Below the pieces are notes generated by a model that saw nothing but the letters and a program-made list of their open reading frames with translations, searched no databases and was not told where the DNA came from. From NCBI GenBank assembly GCA_021234155.1, contig JAJEKV010000062.1, positions 7,458,425-7,522,424 on the forward strand: a stretch of 64,000 nt of DNA, read 5' to 3'. Shown here piece after piece: positions 25,874 through 38,865 of the stretch. The number at the start of each line of letters is the position of its first letter. The stretch's first letter is position 1. This stretch comes from Isoetes taiwanensis (taxonomy: Eukaryota; Streptophyta; Lycopodiopsida; Isoetales; Isoetaceae). The position numbers and the translations under genes were made by a program.

Positions 25874-27070
25874 TGACTTTACGTATTTACTGCGCCACCT
25901 AAACCAGAATCCAAATCCCCATTTGGAGGCTTTTGAAAGCTAAGACCTAAGGGCATGTTCCCATGTAAGCGACCGGACCTCAGAAAAAAAAAAAAAAAAA
26001 GAGACAGGTCCAACCATGCCTAGTGCCTTCATTGTAGAAGGCACTTGGCATAGAATGTTGCTTTGTAGAACGTGCTAGGCATAGGATCTTGCTTGGCTAA
26101 TTATCGCGTTTTATTAAAAGAGGCACTTAATAAAACATAAATATCTTTGTATTTAATCATGCCATGGAGGTTGCAGTAAAAATCCAACAGCCAACAATTC
26201 CACAAAGGAAAGAGATGGATGTTTGCAATACTATGCTGTAAGAGGATGATAAAGAATGCCTGCAATATACCACAGTACATGTCATAAATAAACATGTATG
26301 AGATATAGTTTGTGCAAACAATTTACCTGCATGTTTTATCTTACCCATTTAATAAGAGCATGATTTGCTGAGAGCATGGTTTGCTAGATCTGTTGTATCC
26401 AACTGTGTATTTTATCGTATCCATTTAATAGTACAACATAATTTGCTAATTTCTGAACTTCATCATCGAAAACTGGCCCATCTTAACGAAAATTATCGAG
26501 TCACTTTATCTCCTACTGCAACCTTGTCTGCAGTTGCTTTCTTACTGTCTGCTCATCTCTAACAATCCAAATGAACTCCACATATATGGAAGTAGAAAAT
26601 TATTATAGGATATAAAAGGGAAGAATACCACGATAACAAGGCATAGAAATAAGGGCAAAATACAGAAATTTCAAGAGATGGTATGTGTGCCTTATTCTCT
26701 AGCTAAGAAGGCCACAAACATGGCAAAATCATGGCAAGAAGAGGATTCAAATGATGGCTTGCTTCAAAAAAAGAATATTTCTTTCTTCTACACCTACAAC
26801 CAAATGCTCACAGTATTTCTCTTTTCTGGCTTTGATTTTGGAATCATGATAAAAATTCCATGTAAACTTAGAGGATTAGTCAAAAAGAAACTAGATAAGT
26901 CGAAAAAAGGATTCGAAATTGGCAGCCTCTGCAAACAGCTTAGCCAATCTTCACCTTGATCGAATCTCTTGGTTGAATTTACACCTTACCACAATAAACT
27001 ATGGACGAATCTATTTGTTTGTCTATGGATTATCTTTACAACCCTAAAATAAAGCATTCAAGCCTTGCAT
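25874..27070. other. Non-coding stretch
   Basis: No gene recognised. A(18) run near 25984-26001. Open frames (for example 26678-26959) show no motif or codon pattern that supports a gene. Confidence 0.45.
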
Positions 27071-27099
27071 GTCAAATTTCTAAGGATAAAATTCTCACA

Positions 27100-27918
27100 T
27101 TACAAGAATAGAATAGAATAGATTTTTTAGCATCCACGGAAACCGATTGGCCTATGGGACCCAAACAAAACGAGAGCAGCAAGCGTATTACTGACAGGAT
27201 TAAAAAACCTCCGCCCCGAAGGGTTTTCGAGGGAAAAACCTTAGCAGTAATAAGTATGCTGGCACGTTGTACAATTGTATAGGACAGTTCAATACTGCCC
27301 CGGAGGACACAACTGAGTCCGTCCATCCATAACCTCCTGGAGGTATGACCCCAACAAACCCACTGACGTATTCAATAACTCATGCAACGGTTGGCCAGGC
27401 ACTAGTAATCGAACATACTGCTCTCGGATATGGGCAAATGCTGGGCAGATCTGGAGGGCATGACATTCATCCTCAATGGCACCATGGTGGCAACACTGGC
27501 AAAGCCTTTCCTCCCGTGCTTCCTGAGCCCAACGTCCTGTCTCAATGCGGAGACGATGTGCACCCGTGCGAATGGAAGCTATAAGTCTGCGCTTCTTCAT
27601 GGGCAAATGGGTGTATAAGTACTGGTGTGGGCCTCTCGTGAGCCTAGTATTGACTTGCTGCTGATAGTGTGCCAGCTTAACGCACGTCAGAGCATCTGCA
27701 TCCCAGAGCTTGCGAAGGAAAGTAGCATCTAGGTATAGCTTAAGTGCCTTGTGATCTTTTTTTGTCCTTACATGTACACATCTGTTTGCCTGTACACCCC
27801 AGCGTGAGAACCACTGAGGGTGGCCATTTATTGTCACTTTAATGTTATAAAAAATCTCAAAAAGCATTAAGTGATATAAATAATAATATTCTGAGTCTAG
27901 TGACATTACTAATGACAC
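27100..27918 (-). pseudogene. Non-LTR retroelement C-terminal zinc-finger fragment, copy 1
   Basis: A 209-residue minus-strand frame (27289-27918) containing LIASIRTGAHRLRIETGRW, then RLCQCCHHGAIEDECHALQI and CPAFAHIREQY: a C-x2-C...H...C pattern with the RTG.H.L...GRW lead-in that follows the reverse transcriptase or RNase H of several non-LTR elements. No reverse transcriptase remains in the window. A more decayed relative lies at 54380-55000 on the same strand and shares the downstream untranslated sequence, so the family inserted at least twice. Probably transposon debris, not a host gene. Confidence 0.6.
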
Positions 27919-29211
27919 AATTATATCATCTATATAGCATCATCAACATCGTCATAAATATTGTCCACAATTATATCACTACTAATTAATGACTATATAT
28001 GTGCTATTAATACCATCGTGAATAATATCATATATTGCATCAACTTTACCATCACGACAATACATGTGTTGTAGATTATGCCAGTTATATTGTCACCCAT
28101 AGCTTCATCTGTAATATCACATATTGAAAATAGTATACAAGTGCTAACAAATGATGCTACGTGTTGTTAATAGCATTATGGATAATGTTGCCAACTTAAA
28201 TTGCTCTTACTATCATCAATATTTATTGTAATTTTGATAATGATAATACAAATATTAATGCTCATAACAATTGTAATATCATTTGTAATACTACTCCTTT
28301 CTTCAATTATTTTGTCATTATCTAGAAATGCTAAATGTGTCTCTGTAGAGAATATGTTGCATCTATTAGGTATGGCCGATAATAATGGACTCTTGACAGA
28401 ATTCCATGAGCATGGAAGTATTGTCAATAGGCTCTCGGGGTGTAGTTGCTATACAAGCAGATCATAACTCTGTATTCGGGCTATGGGGACCATTATCGGG
28501 GCTAACCAAAGTTGTTCATAGGGGCCAGCTTCTAATGTTCATCTCTACATATATAAAGCAATCTATTGTTTTTCTTTTTTCTCGTGCCTTCTGGAAATTT
28601 TTATGCGGCAATCTAAACTTTTGTTTATATGCCACGTTTTTTTTTCTTGCGCAATATGGCAGGGACGCTTGATATTTGAGCAAGCCAGAAGCTTCTATGG
28701 CTCCTCCGCTACTATGGCTGCAAGAGCTCCAGTCAGATCCCTTTCTCCCTCCTTTCCTCTGCAGTTGCAAGAGCTCCAGTCGGATGAATCTCTTGAACTT
28801 TTGCTTTCTCAGAATAAACAAAGCATCATAAGTTTTTTTAGGCTCAGCAATTTGAGCCAAAATGGGAAGATCAAAGGATGTTACCATCTAATCATGTATT
28901 ACATGTGAGCGATCTGGCATAACCAACTTTCATTCTTTTTACTGTTGTGGACGTAGCAATGACTTAAATAGGGTTTGTTTTTTAGAATTCTATTGAAGTG
29001 CAAATCTAGATCCTGCAAGTCCTGAATGGAGTCTATTGCAAGCATTGGGGTCATAATGCTGATGCTTTGCTTCTCTAATGTTTTTTCTGATGTTTAGCAA
29101 TCGATTCTAGAAATATTTGATGTGATTTTAGAATAGGCATTCTAATGTATCAAGCCCAAAGGTTCCCATTATGATGCAGAATTGTAGAGCTTCGAAAAAC
29201 TTGCAAGGTTT
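27919..29211. other. AT-rich stretch, no clear gene
   Basis: 27.9-28.4 kb is very AT-rich (ATAATATCA-type repeats). A plus-strand frame at 28603-28908 contains MAARAPVRSLSPSFPLQL, which could be a transit-peptide-like exon, but there is no supporting downstream exon. Confidence 0.35.
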
Positions 29212-30625
29212 GAATGGCAAAGCTAGGTCTTTTGTTTCAAAGAGATAGAGATGAAATAGAGATGAAGTTGTCTCTGTCAAAATCAGTTCTTGTGACTCTA
29301 TTTTATGACTGTCTTGAATGGGATATCTGGTACCTTTGAGGTAAGCCATGTAGTTGCATGCAGATTATCTGGGAAGCAGAGAAGCCTGATAGTGGACATG
29401 CCGACAGTTTTTCCCGATTCTCTGCCTAACAAAGTGTGCGGGTTGTTATTAAATAGATCTATTCGAACCTACCGAATCCCAATATATCTGCTTGATGTTG
29501 AGTGACAGTAGCATCTGTTGCAAGTCCAGCCCAAGTATAGTTTTCTCTTTTTTGTTGCATCGGTGTAGCCGAAGGTATTTTGGGCATCCATTTGCCTAGG
29601 AATATACACCTAAGATGATGGCGATGGTATTCTGGGCACTGATATCTGTCTTTTGAAATAGTAAAATTCGAGTTGTTAGAATGCCAAAAGAGTTTGAGCA
29701 AGCCCCTTTCGGCTTCTTCTGGCACAAATAACTGGATACAATGAAAGGATTTTGCATAATGTTTAACCTTTGATCTCCAGTTATTTGTTGATAGTACTGC
29801 TACAGCATCTGGCTTGGCCATCACTATATGCGGGAGGAGCGTAAAGAGGATCCTTAATTCTTGCTTGGTGGCAGATCAGTGCACTTGGCTGCTCCGTTCT
29901 TTTATGGCTCTCTAACTCAAGTCTGGTTTTTTCTGCTTATCTTAGGGCCAACCTTTTTGAAGCTATGATGCAATTGGGGCATAGGGAAAGACAAGAGCTG
30001 TGCTCCCATAGTATTTGTCTGGAGAAGAGGTCGGGTAGCTCTTATCCAGTAGCTGGCCCTTGTTGCGTCACTAGGGTCTAGAAACTTAGTCCTACTCTCC
30101 TGTAGTATCCTATGGAGAAGAAGTTGAGAGGGATTCTAAGAGTACTAGGCTCAGAGTATGGACTTCTATTCATGGATCAGAGAAGTGGTAGCAGTTCCAT
30201 ACTCAACTGTATGTATATAAATGTTTTATCATTCGAATATAATACAGATTCTTGCCTTCAAAAAAAAAAAAAAAAAAAAAAAGAGAGAAGTTTTAAATGT
30301 AGCACCATTTTTATTTATTTCAATAAATAGTCTTACGGCTTGAGCCTGTGCCCTAGTCATTTTTAGGCTATAAAATTTGACTACTAGAAATATGCAATTT
30401 TTGATGGTATGCTAGTGAAAGGTTGAGAAATAAGATGATATGCTAAATAAGCTTAATGCTGGCCAAAAGTAATGTATGAGATCAGCAAAGTGCTACATGT
30501 TTGCATGGCTATAGGCCAAGTTAGCAGTTGTGCTAGCATAGGTGTGGGCTTATTCATTTACTAGTTGGTTGGTTCATGTGTTGTAGGTTTTGACAAGTAG
30601 TATGTATCCTGATTGCATGCATTTA
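29212..30625 (+). repeat. Segmental duplication, copy 1 (interrupted)
   Basis: 29212-29690 matches 33183-33646 and 30287-30625 matches 33889-34227, same order and strand, with scattered substitutions. Shared landmarks: GCAAAGCTAGGTCTTTTGTT, ATGCCGACAGTTTTT and GTGTTGTAGGTTTTGACAAG. In copy 1 the middle is occupied by a LINE 3' end (29691-30282); in copy 2 by a different 240-bp sequence. The function of the unit is unknown; it may be the body of a transposon. Confidence 0.8.
29691..30282 (+). mobile_element. 5'-truncated LINE with poly(A) tail
   Basis: Sequence present only in copy 1 of the segmental duplication. It ends ATTCTTGCCTTC followed by A(23) (30260-30282), the same 3' ending type as the LINE tail at about 9250 and that at 41745-41757 (-). 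No coding motif was kept. Target duplication not found; some host sequence seems to have been lost at the site. Confidence 0.6.
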
Positions 30626-30990
30626 TTCTTTAGGCCTAACGGTGACCTTTTCAGCATGGATTGCGCATAGATTTGCCTCTTCAAAGCGTTGCATTAGTTC
30701 AGCTTCGGGGGCTTCTTAGCAGCATCTCAGCATCATCGGCATGACCCTCAAATCTGTCTTTTATTCCTGCATTACCCCTCGAACCAGCCTTTCAAAAAGT
30801 GCTCATGAAAATAGGTTGGATGCACTGTTGGAAGTGCCTAATCCCCAAAAAAACTCGGGCATGTCTGGAATTTGGCTCATGACAAACTCTTTTAGACAAC
30901 ACAGGTTGAAAAGATGGGGGTCTTAGGCTCGTTCTTGGTCTTCTGCCGCTAATATATCTTGGCATGTTTTGCTGGCAGTACGAAGCATTA
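30626..30990. other. Spacer, no gene seen
   Basis: No recognisable coding or structural signal. Confidence 0.4.
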
Positions 30991-30999
30991 TATCGAATC

Positions 31000-32080
31000 C
31001 ATCTGCTCAAATACTCCTTTTATGCTTCTATTTTCTTCTCGTACTTTATATCATATTTAAGTTTATAGGATTTTTACCCCCCATATACACCTTGGTTGAT
31101 TTTTTTAGTTTGGGCCACTCTGGGTATGGTGACTCCACTGCTTGCACCATCTTGGGTTCTTCCCGCACCACTGTTTGTTCACCATTGCAGATCACCAGGA
31201 GTCCCTATGTCAATATCTTCTTGCCTTCTGGTATACCTCTCGCGATCAATATCTTTATGTTCCTCCTCTTCTACCAGCTTTTCCTTCCCACGATCCTCCC
31301 TTTTTCTCTGGGTCATCCTCCCCTCCTCTTGCTCCTCTGTCTGCTTCTCCTGGGGTAGCTAGCTCTTTTCTTTCTCCTCAAAGGAGCCTCCTAAAGTACT
31401 GGCGCCTTGTTCACCCATAGAATTGTAGAATTCACCAGATGAGTCCAAACTACTAGGGTCGCCCTCCCATCTCGATCGTCTTCCCTCGAGAATCTGCTTA
31501 CCTCCCATAAACGTACTTTGAGGCTTCTGACATTTAGCATTTTGCATGGTTCACATCATGTCTTATTGATCAAAAAACGGATTAATCTACCTCAGAAAAC
31601 TTTAGATAAGGCTAGGAAAACTGGTTTAGGGCAAAAGAGGCTAAAATAAACTAAAAGGCCTTACGTGTGTGGGAATCTGTGCCATTATTACAGATTTAAT
31701 GGGCCATCCATATTAATGATGAACCCCTATTTTAATTTTCCAATGGACTTTCGGCTACCAATTGTGACTTTTCACCATTTTCCATTGAGAACTCCAATTT
31801 GGGCAATTCTTTTGGCCCATTCTGAGTGGGAAAAAATGGTGTCGATACACAATTTTTGATCCAAATTTATTAAGTAATTCATTGATTCAATTATTTCTAC
31901 CTCTTAGTCTATAACTTAATCTAAATTATGACCTTGCTAGTGGGAAAAAAATTTCTCCTACTTTTCGAGATTCGACACTTGGAATTCCCATTCAAACCTT
32001 CACTAGGCCAGTTAGCTATCTATTTAGGCCCATGGCCAGTGCTTGATCTTGGTCAGCCAAGATCATGGCTCTGATACCAT
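31000..32080 (-). mobile_element. LTR retrotransposon 5' fragment with iMet primer site
   Basis: On the minus strand TGGTATCAGAGC, the canonical primer-binding site matching the 3' end of plant initiator Met-tRNA, lies at 32068-32079. It directly follows an LTR end CA (minus sense GCAGCATCACA, plus coordinates from 32081), with one spacer base. Downstream (leftwards) a degraded gag-like stretch includes an open frame (31359-31547) with MGGKQILEGRRSRWEGD, then acidic, Glu/Lys-rich sequence. This layout is typical of Ty1/copia-like elements. The protease-integrase-RT region is missing. Confidence 0.6.
32068..32079 (-). other. Primer-binding site (initiator Met-tRNA)
   Basis: TGGTATCAGAGC on the minus strand, complementary to the 3' end of initiator Met-tRNA, one base from an LTR end. 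It gives the orientation of the element. Confidence 0.75.
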
Positions 32081-32840
32081 TGTGATGCTGCTTGCGATAT
32101 ATACAATATACAGTCATATAAAGCATATGAATCAATGGAAATCCAGAAAATTTGCTGATATAAAAGCTTCTACAGCTATTTCGTATCAGACGGGTTTCAC
32201 AACAGGTTTTGGCTTTAGAAAAAGCCACCATACCGACATTTAGACTCCATTAAATTTCACATTTTGTATATCTAGCTACAGATTTTCAAGTTAATCTTGG
32301 AAACAAATGTCAGGGAAAATAGAGCATTGTAAATCTGTTCATTTTTACTCAAGAGCAAGAGATAAGAAATCATGTCTATAGCAGGCCAATTGGATTCTTA
32401 ACCCTAAAACATCAAAGCTAAAACGACAAGCATAAAAGCTAAAAATTATTATCATACCTCTATGCACAATCAGCCAGAAGCAAGGGACTTCATCTCATGC
32501 GCGGATCTGCCTAAGAAAATAGGCTAGGAAAAGCAAAAAGGATCAAGAATTAATAGGAGATTAGGGCAAATAACTGCGTAACTGCTCAGGGTCTTCCACG
32601 CCTCTCAAGAATAACATGTTTCACATGCTCATAACCTACATGCCAGCTCTTCCCATTCGACTTCCGCTCGGTGGCATCAACTACGAAAAAGAATGAACCC
32701 GCCCAAACAAACCGCATAATGAAGGGACGAAAATAGGTTAAAATTTTTGAACGGCCAGCATGTCGAATATTGTTAATATTGTCTAAGTTTATGCAAGTTC
32801 ATTTCATCTTACCGTAATGTTGAGGACATCATTATGTTAA
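32081..32840 (-). other. Contains 5' LTR of minus-strand element
   Basis: The LTR (minus sense) ends at 32081. Its other end could not be fixed, because no second copy exists in the window. The remainder has no gene. Confidence 0.35.
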
Positions 32841-33182
32841 AGGAAGAGAATGTGACGTTCCCCTAGAATATACGATATAAATATGTATATCCTAAGCTAT
32901 GTCACCATACAAATCTACATTTAGTAGACTTGTGTCTTGGTGTGAGGAGATGACTAAGCTATAACTTAGCCAGCCTAAAGTGGAACCCATTTCCACATGG
33001 CTTCACCCTATAAGTGACCTGCCACATGGATGCACCCTATTGGCTTTCATGTGAGCCCTAACATATAAAAGGCCAAACCCTAACTCAAGGCCACTTTTTT
33101 GCTCCACCAAGCTTTTGATTTTAGTTTGCACTCGAGGATCCTGTTCGTCCGCATAGCTTGCAGCATCAGCCGCAAGAGTTGG
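32839..33182 (+). mobile_element. LTR start with polypurine tract and TATA box
   Basis: AAAGGAAGAGAA (32839-32850) followed at once by TGTGACGTTCCCC has the shape of a polypurine tract plus 3' LTR start. A TATA box, TATAAAA, lies at 33064-33070, followed by GGCCAAACCCTAAC, as in a U3/R boundary. No paired LTR was found, so the extent is uncertain. Confidence 0.45.
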
Positions 33183-34227
33183 AATAGCAAAGCTAGGTCT
33201 TTTGTTTCTAAGAAGACAGAGATGAAATAGAGATGAAGTTGTCTCTGTCAAAATCAGTTATTGTGACTATGTTTTATGATTGTCTTGAATGGTTTATCCG
33301 GTAGCTTTGAGGCTGCAGTTGCATGCAGATTATTCGGGAAGCGGGGAAGCTTGCTAGTGGATATGCCGACAGTTTTTCTCGATTATCTTTCTAACAAACT
33401 GTGCAGGTTGCAATTAAATAGATCTATCTGAACCTACCGAATTCCAATATGTCTACTTGATGCAGTAGCATCTGGTATAAGTCTAGCCTAAGTATACTTT
33501 TCTCTCTTTTGTTGCATCGGTGTAGTCAAAGGTATTTTGGGCACCTATCTACTTGGGAATATACACCTAGGGTGATGACGATGGTATTCTGCACATTGAT
33601 GTCTCTCTTTTTGAATGGTAAAATTTGAGTTGTTAGAATGCCGAAAGTTGTTAGCTGCTCGAGATCTTGTAAAAGACCTAAAATGTTGAATTCGGTATCT
33701 CCAAAATTGTTTGATATTGAACTGGATCTCCCGTGCAGATACAGATAGCTAAATACATGTTACCAAAAGTAAGGAAGTGGAATAAAGGATTAAAAGTTAT
33801 AGGTCTCAATGAAGGCAAAGTCATCAAAAACATCAGGCTCAATAATGCAGTTGGAATTCTTTTCCCATTCGATGATGATTGGTAGGAAAGAAGTTCTAAA
33901 TGTAGCAATGTTTTTATTTATTTCTATAGTAGTCTTTTGGCTTGAGCCTGTGCCTTAGTCATTTTTAAGCTAGAAAATTTGACTACTAGTAATATGCAGT
34001 CTTCGATGTTGTGCTAGTGAAAGGTTGAGAAACGAGATGACATGCTAAATAAGCTTAATGCCGGCCAAAGGTAATGTATGGGATTAGCAAAGTGCTACAT
34101 GTTTGCATGCTTATAGGCCATGTTAGCAGCTGTGTTAGCATAGGTGTGGGATTATTCATTTACTAGTTGGTTGGTTCATGTGTTGTAGGTTTTGACAAGT
34201 AGTGTGTATCCTGGTTGCATGCATTTG
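33183..34227 (+). repeat. Segmental duplication, copy 2
   Basis: Partner of 29212-30625; see that entry. Its private central part (about 33650-33885) includes TTAGCTGCTCGAGATCTTG and shows no gene. The order relative to copy 1 is direct, 3.6-4 kb apart. Confidence 0.8.
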
Positions 34228-34929
34228 TCCAAGTTTTTTGGCACATAGCAATCTCTGGCTCCTACTTGATTATATGGACTATATAATTGCCTACAATCAA
34301 TGAAATAGTGATTATGTGAAAGATAATATTGATAAAGTATCTAATCTCTTCAAGTAAATCTGGATTTTTTCTAATAATATAAATTGTTCAGATAACTCCC
34401 GATGAAAAATTACAAGACAACTGCATATGTTGCAAATAAATAGATCACATAGGAAGCCGGAATTATGCTAGCAGTTGTAATGGGAAATCCTAGGAAATCC
34501 ACTTGATTTATGTAACAGGCTAAAGCAGAAGGAGTTCAAGAAAGAGACGTGTTCGAGGTAGTCAGCACATTCATCAGTTGACAGAGACCTAGGAAAAGGC
34601 CGCCGCGATAATTTTTTTTTTTTAATAATAAACATTACATAAGGAAAGAAAGACATTAGTGTGCTACGTGTCCTATTATGGTTTATTTGAATAAAACCAA
34701 GCAGGAAATCCAAGAACAGTTCAAGCTTTTTGGAGCCTAACTGCGTTGGGCGGCTGCAGATCCATCCCATGTGTAGATCGTGCATGCCCAGGCATGTAGA
34801 CCACTTAGGACTGGTTGGAATTGCATGTGGGTGCATGCAAGCAGCCGAGGTAGAATAAGTTGCCCACGAATTCGAACTGACGGAACACACTTCCAGATTT
34901 GGAGCAGGCATCCAAGCCTTCTAGCTTCT
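34228..34929. other. Spacer, no gene seen
   Basis: A T(14)-type run lies near 34612-34624. A 147-residue reverse ORF (34468-34911) has no recognisable motif. Confidence 0.4.
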
Positions 34930-34959
34930 ATAACAGATTGAATTACGGTTCAAAGTTGA

Positions 34960-35860
34960 AGGTGGGTTCCCCCATGAGAGATTAGAAAATCCTGAAGGTA
35001 TTAACCCATTTGAGGAGTCTCTAAGAGAATTTCAGAAGAAGAGATCAGCTCTCTTGAATGGGCTAAGATGCCTGATTTTATGGAAAGGATGTTATTCCAG
35101 AGCAAGCTATGCTTTGGTTCAACCAAACGAAATTATCCTTTGCGCCAACAAAGAAAAACGAGCCTGCTTGTTTACTGTCTACCTCATTCAAACTGAAAGG
35201 CCGGGTGACCAAATGGTGGGATACACATACTGAGGATGGGAGGAAGTTGCATACTTGGGCTGAATTTTGCAAACTAGTCAGGCAAGAATGTGCTCCACAT
35301 GATGATCACTGCCATGCACTGATCCAGCTGAAAGAGCCAGCTCAAATTGCGACTCTAAAGGATTATATAGCAGAAATAAGAGCATTATTCTCACATTTGC
35401 TGGGATGTGGGTTGATCATTCTATGAATGGACTCAAGGATGCCAACATTTAGAAATGTATGCTTCAAGTTGAACCTGTTAGCTTTGAGCTTGCAGTAGAG
35501 CTCCCGAAAAGCTCAAAGGATTGCTGAATAAAAGGCTAGAAGTGTTGGGGCTGCCTCTCAGACTGGATCACCTTCAAAGAAGCAAAAGAAAAAATTTATT
35601 AATGAAAAACATATTAAAAAGCTCAAGGAAGTTATTGCTCAAACTAAAGCATTCAAGAAATCATGTTATAACTATGCCATTGTAGGGCATTTTTCTCGAG
35701 ATTGTACAAGATCAAGAAATGACAAGAAGGTTTTAGTAGGTACCTCAAAAGGTGAAGAAGAGGTGAAAGCCTTATCAGTAATTGCTTGTGAAGAAGATAT
35801 AGTAAGTCATATAGCAGGGCCAGGCTTAAATGATTCATCTGTTCAAACTAATTCTAATTC
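34960..35860 (+). pseudogene. Retrotransposon gag fragment with broken zinc knuckle
   Basis: Contains the retrotransposon gag core: SFKLKGRVTKWWDTHTEDG, then LHTWAEFCKLVRQEC, then QIATLKDYIAEIRALF (35109-35426), the capsid-like fold of Ty3 elements. Further on, a zinc knuckle CYNYAIVGHFSRDC (near 35660) has lost its second Cys (Tyr instead), followed by the acidic, Ser/Asn-rich tail usual before the protease. Stops and frameshifts at 35424, 35450 and 35525 onwards show that it is dead. Confidence 0.75.
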
Positions 35861-36005
35861 CAGTTCTCCTTTTTTTTTTTTAATTTTGGATTTAAGGCAA
35901 AGAGGTGGCAGATTCGAGGCTGGGTTTATGCATTAGTTCTTCCTTGACATTTATCGAGTTGTAAAAGCAAACTCCATAGATTTCCTTTTGCAGTGAGACC
36001 CATTC

Positions 36006-36233
36006 CCTTTCTCGACTCGCGAGTCGAGAAAGGCCTTCTGACCTGTGTTTTTCCCTCTGAGCTGCCTTTCTCGACTCACGAGTCGAGAAAGGCCCTCAGC
36101 ATTGCATCACTCTGAGTTGCCTTTCTCGACTCCGAGTTGAAAAAGGCCATCAAACTTGCGTTTTTCAAAAATGGCATTTAGAGTTGCCTTTTTAATTTTG
36201 ATCTGCCTTTCTCGACTCGCGAGTCGAGAAAGG
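36006..36233. repeat. Cluster of four 28-bp palindromes
   Basis: The unit is CCTTTCTCGACTCG joined to its exact reverse complement CGAGTCGAGAAAGG. Perfect copies lie at 36006-36033 and 36206-36233, one with a single mismatch at 36065-36092, and one shortened and decayed copy at 36120-36146. Each is followed by a GC(C/T)(C/T)TC-like tail and a TGNNTTTTTC-like stretch, so the repeat unit is longer than the palindrome. It lies between gag and pol of the Ty3-like relic. Confidence 0.95.
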
Positions 36234-38865
36234 CTCTCAGGCATGTATTTTCCAAAAATGGCCCTAAGAACTATGTTTTATTTTTATTTTTTTGCCTGTA
36301 GCATCACTTGACTAACTTGATTTTGTCTTTTGCAGTCCTTATCTCGACCAGATAGTACATGCTTGGGAGCAATGAAAAGACCAGTTCATTGAAGAAAGGT
36401 GCCGAGAAGAGGGTGGTGACATCAGTTGGACATACTAGCATGTGGCCCATGAAGGAACTCCTCATACAAATTTCTATCGCCTGTAAGTTGCTCTGTGACT
36501 TGGAGAGAGCTCCACGCGCCATTTGCACTAGGTGGTTCATGTGTGAAGAGGGTGTAATCATTGTGATAATACGACCACTATGGTATCTTCACCCACTATA
36601 ATATATATTGTAATGAGCCCATTTATAAATATAAAGTATCTCAAAACTAGTATTTTTTGGTGATTAAGTAAACAATTTGCTTAATTTTTGTTGGAATTTG
36701 TGATCTCTTATCTACCCATCTAAGAAAATAGAGCCAAAATGTCTTGGTAAAGGAATTCACCCTCACGCGAAAAAACTCTTATTTTGAATGACAAATAAGC
36801 CCCAAAATTTTTCATGCATCCTTTTCGTGTAAAATAAGAGGGTTCCAAAAAAAATGGGAATGGCATGAGACCCATTTTAATTAAATGCCACTTGTATTCT
36901 ATAATCTTGGTTGATTTTTTATCCTGCAAAGTAGATAAGCTAGAAAAATGTACTTCATCAAGGGGTTAACTTTGATTTGCGGTTGCCAATGTGCGCATAG
37001 CATAGAAGTGATGCTTGAGGGAGATTAAGTTGCAGGTATTGCGTTTCACTTTGGTAACCACTCCTTATAGTGTAGATGTGATCACGTAGTAGTATACTCC
37101 GGGGGCAAGAAAATTTGGAATAAGCAGTGCATGATATACAATGCCTACGATTATCGGATGAATAAGATTCTTGATGTGATGTTAGGTGCATCCTTTTGAA
37201 GCTAAAATTGAGAAAACCAGGCAACATCCATATATTGATATCCAGTGGTAAAATAACAATAGGTTGCTAGGTTGATGGCATTCAGGCAATGGTTGGATAA
37301 CGTTACAACACGGTGGTTGTAAGACAAGTTTTGGGAGGTCGGATTGAAGCTCATGTGTAAATAGCATATGTGTGACGTAGAAGGAAATGTCATGATTACA
37401 TCATGGTCCTACTTGAGGTCTATAAAGTTGTTGGCCCTAGGGTTATGGCTAGAATAGTCGGTGATAGCCTTGAAAAAGTTCTTGGCCTTGAAAAAAATTC
37501 CTAGAGTATAAGAAAGCACTTAATGGAACAAAGTGGTCAGGTTACACATTTATATTTAGAGAATGATATCCACTTAAATTCTGGCAGATTGAAGAATTGA
37601 TTGGCCAAGATTGAACAATGTTATCCATCTTATGGATAAGGAAGAAGAAGACAATGAATAGAGGAATAACATATTTAATCGTGGTAGTAGGTAAACCATG
37701 AAGTTGAACGAAAGAGTTGTCAGATAAAGCCCATACATGACATAAAGGCAGAGGAGAATGTATAGACACGGAGAAGTGCCATTTTTTGAAAATCTTAGAA
37801 TGTAATAGAAGAGTTGTAAGCACATCTAGTAATGGTGCTTCTATGTATCGTAATTATTTGGCATGCTAGAAGTGATTGTAGATTAATGGAGGGATGGTGA
37901 TTGCATTACTTGATTAGGGATATAGTCAAAGGATTGAAGTTGTGAACGAAATACATGAAGTAAGAGCTTCCTTGAAATTAACGGCAATTGCTGCCTATAA
38001 AATCTTGTTCAAAGACTAACCAGTGTGATGGGATAATATGTATGGAAGTAGGCTAAATATAGAGGTCAATGTATAGCCTAGGATACTTTAATGTCATTCG
38101 ATGAATTCGTAGAGGAATTCTCTATACCATGGGCTATAATTCTTATGGGATCCCTTGTATCAACTTAAGTAGCTATAAGATACCCAGACTGGGGGACTTG
38201 ATTATGTATTTTGCTTGTTACTTTTTGGATTTGGCCACCCAAGGAGTCTCGAGAGATTACATATCTAGTTCGACCTGAGTATCTCTTTGGAATGGTGGGT
38301 TTATTTTTTTCTATGGCACGTACCTTCTTTATGAAAAGTTGCATTAATTGCATTATGTTTATTATATTGGATTGGATATGTATGTTCCTCTTTTCCGTTT
38401 GTTGTTATCGATGCATAGAGTATACTCAATGTTATTAATATTTGAGTTAGTTCTAGACTTGGCGGTATGTTAAATTGAATGTTAGAATGGTCGTGCATTG
38501 GAGCTATCTAATATGTATCTTTACTTTAGCTTAAATTACTTCTATCAAGCTAGCTTTGAATTTCAAGTTTGGAGAGGCATCATCTTAGATTGGAAGGCTA
38601 AGCAATTGTGTTTGACAAGGATGGGTCAGTTCTGAGGGACAAAATTGTATTCATTTGGGAGTATATTGAATTGAGGATTAAGATGTGAAGACATAAAGGG
38701 AAGAGACCCGGGGAATTAAGGAGGCAGACCATAAAAAAATTTTTTTAGATCAATGGTTGGGTTTGTTCCAATGAGGATGTCACAAAGGGAAATACAAACT
38801 GGACTTTTCATGAGTGCTCTAAGATGCACCCATGAGGACATGGGTTGAATTTTTGGAGGAGAGAC

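Noticed and set aside
31096-31420. Plus-strand frames rich in Leu and Ser
   Set aside because: Antisense of an acidic, purine-rich gag-like stretch of the minus-strand LTR element.
36006-36233. CRISPR-like array of palindromic repeats with spacers
   Set aside because: Eukaryotic context, irregular spacing (59, 55 and 86 bp), no cas genes, and the spacers are related to each other.
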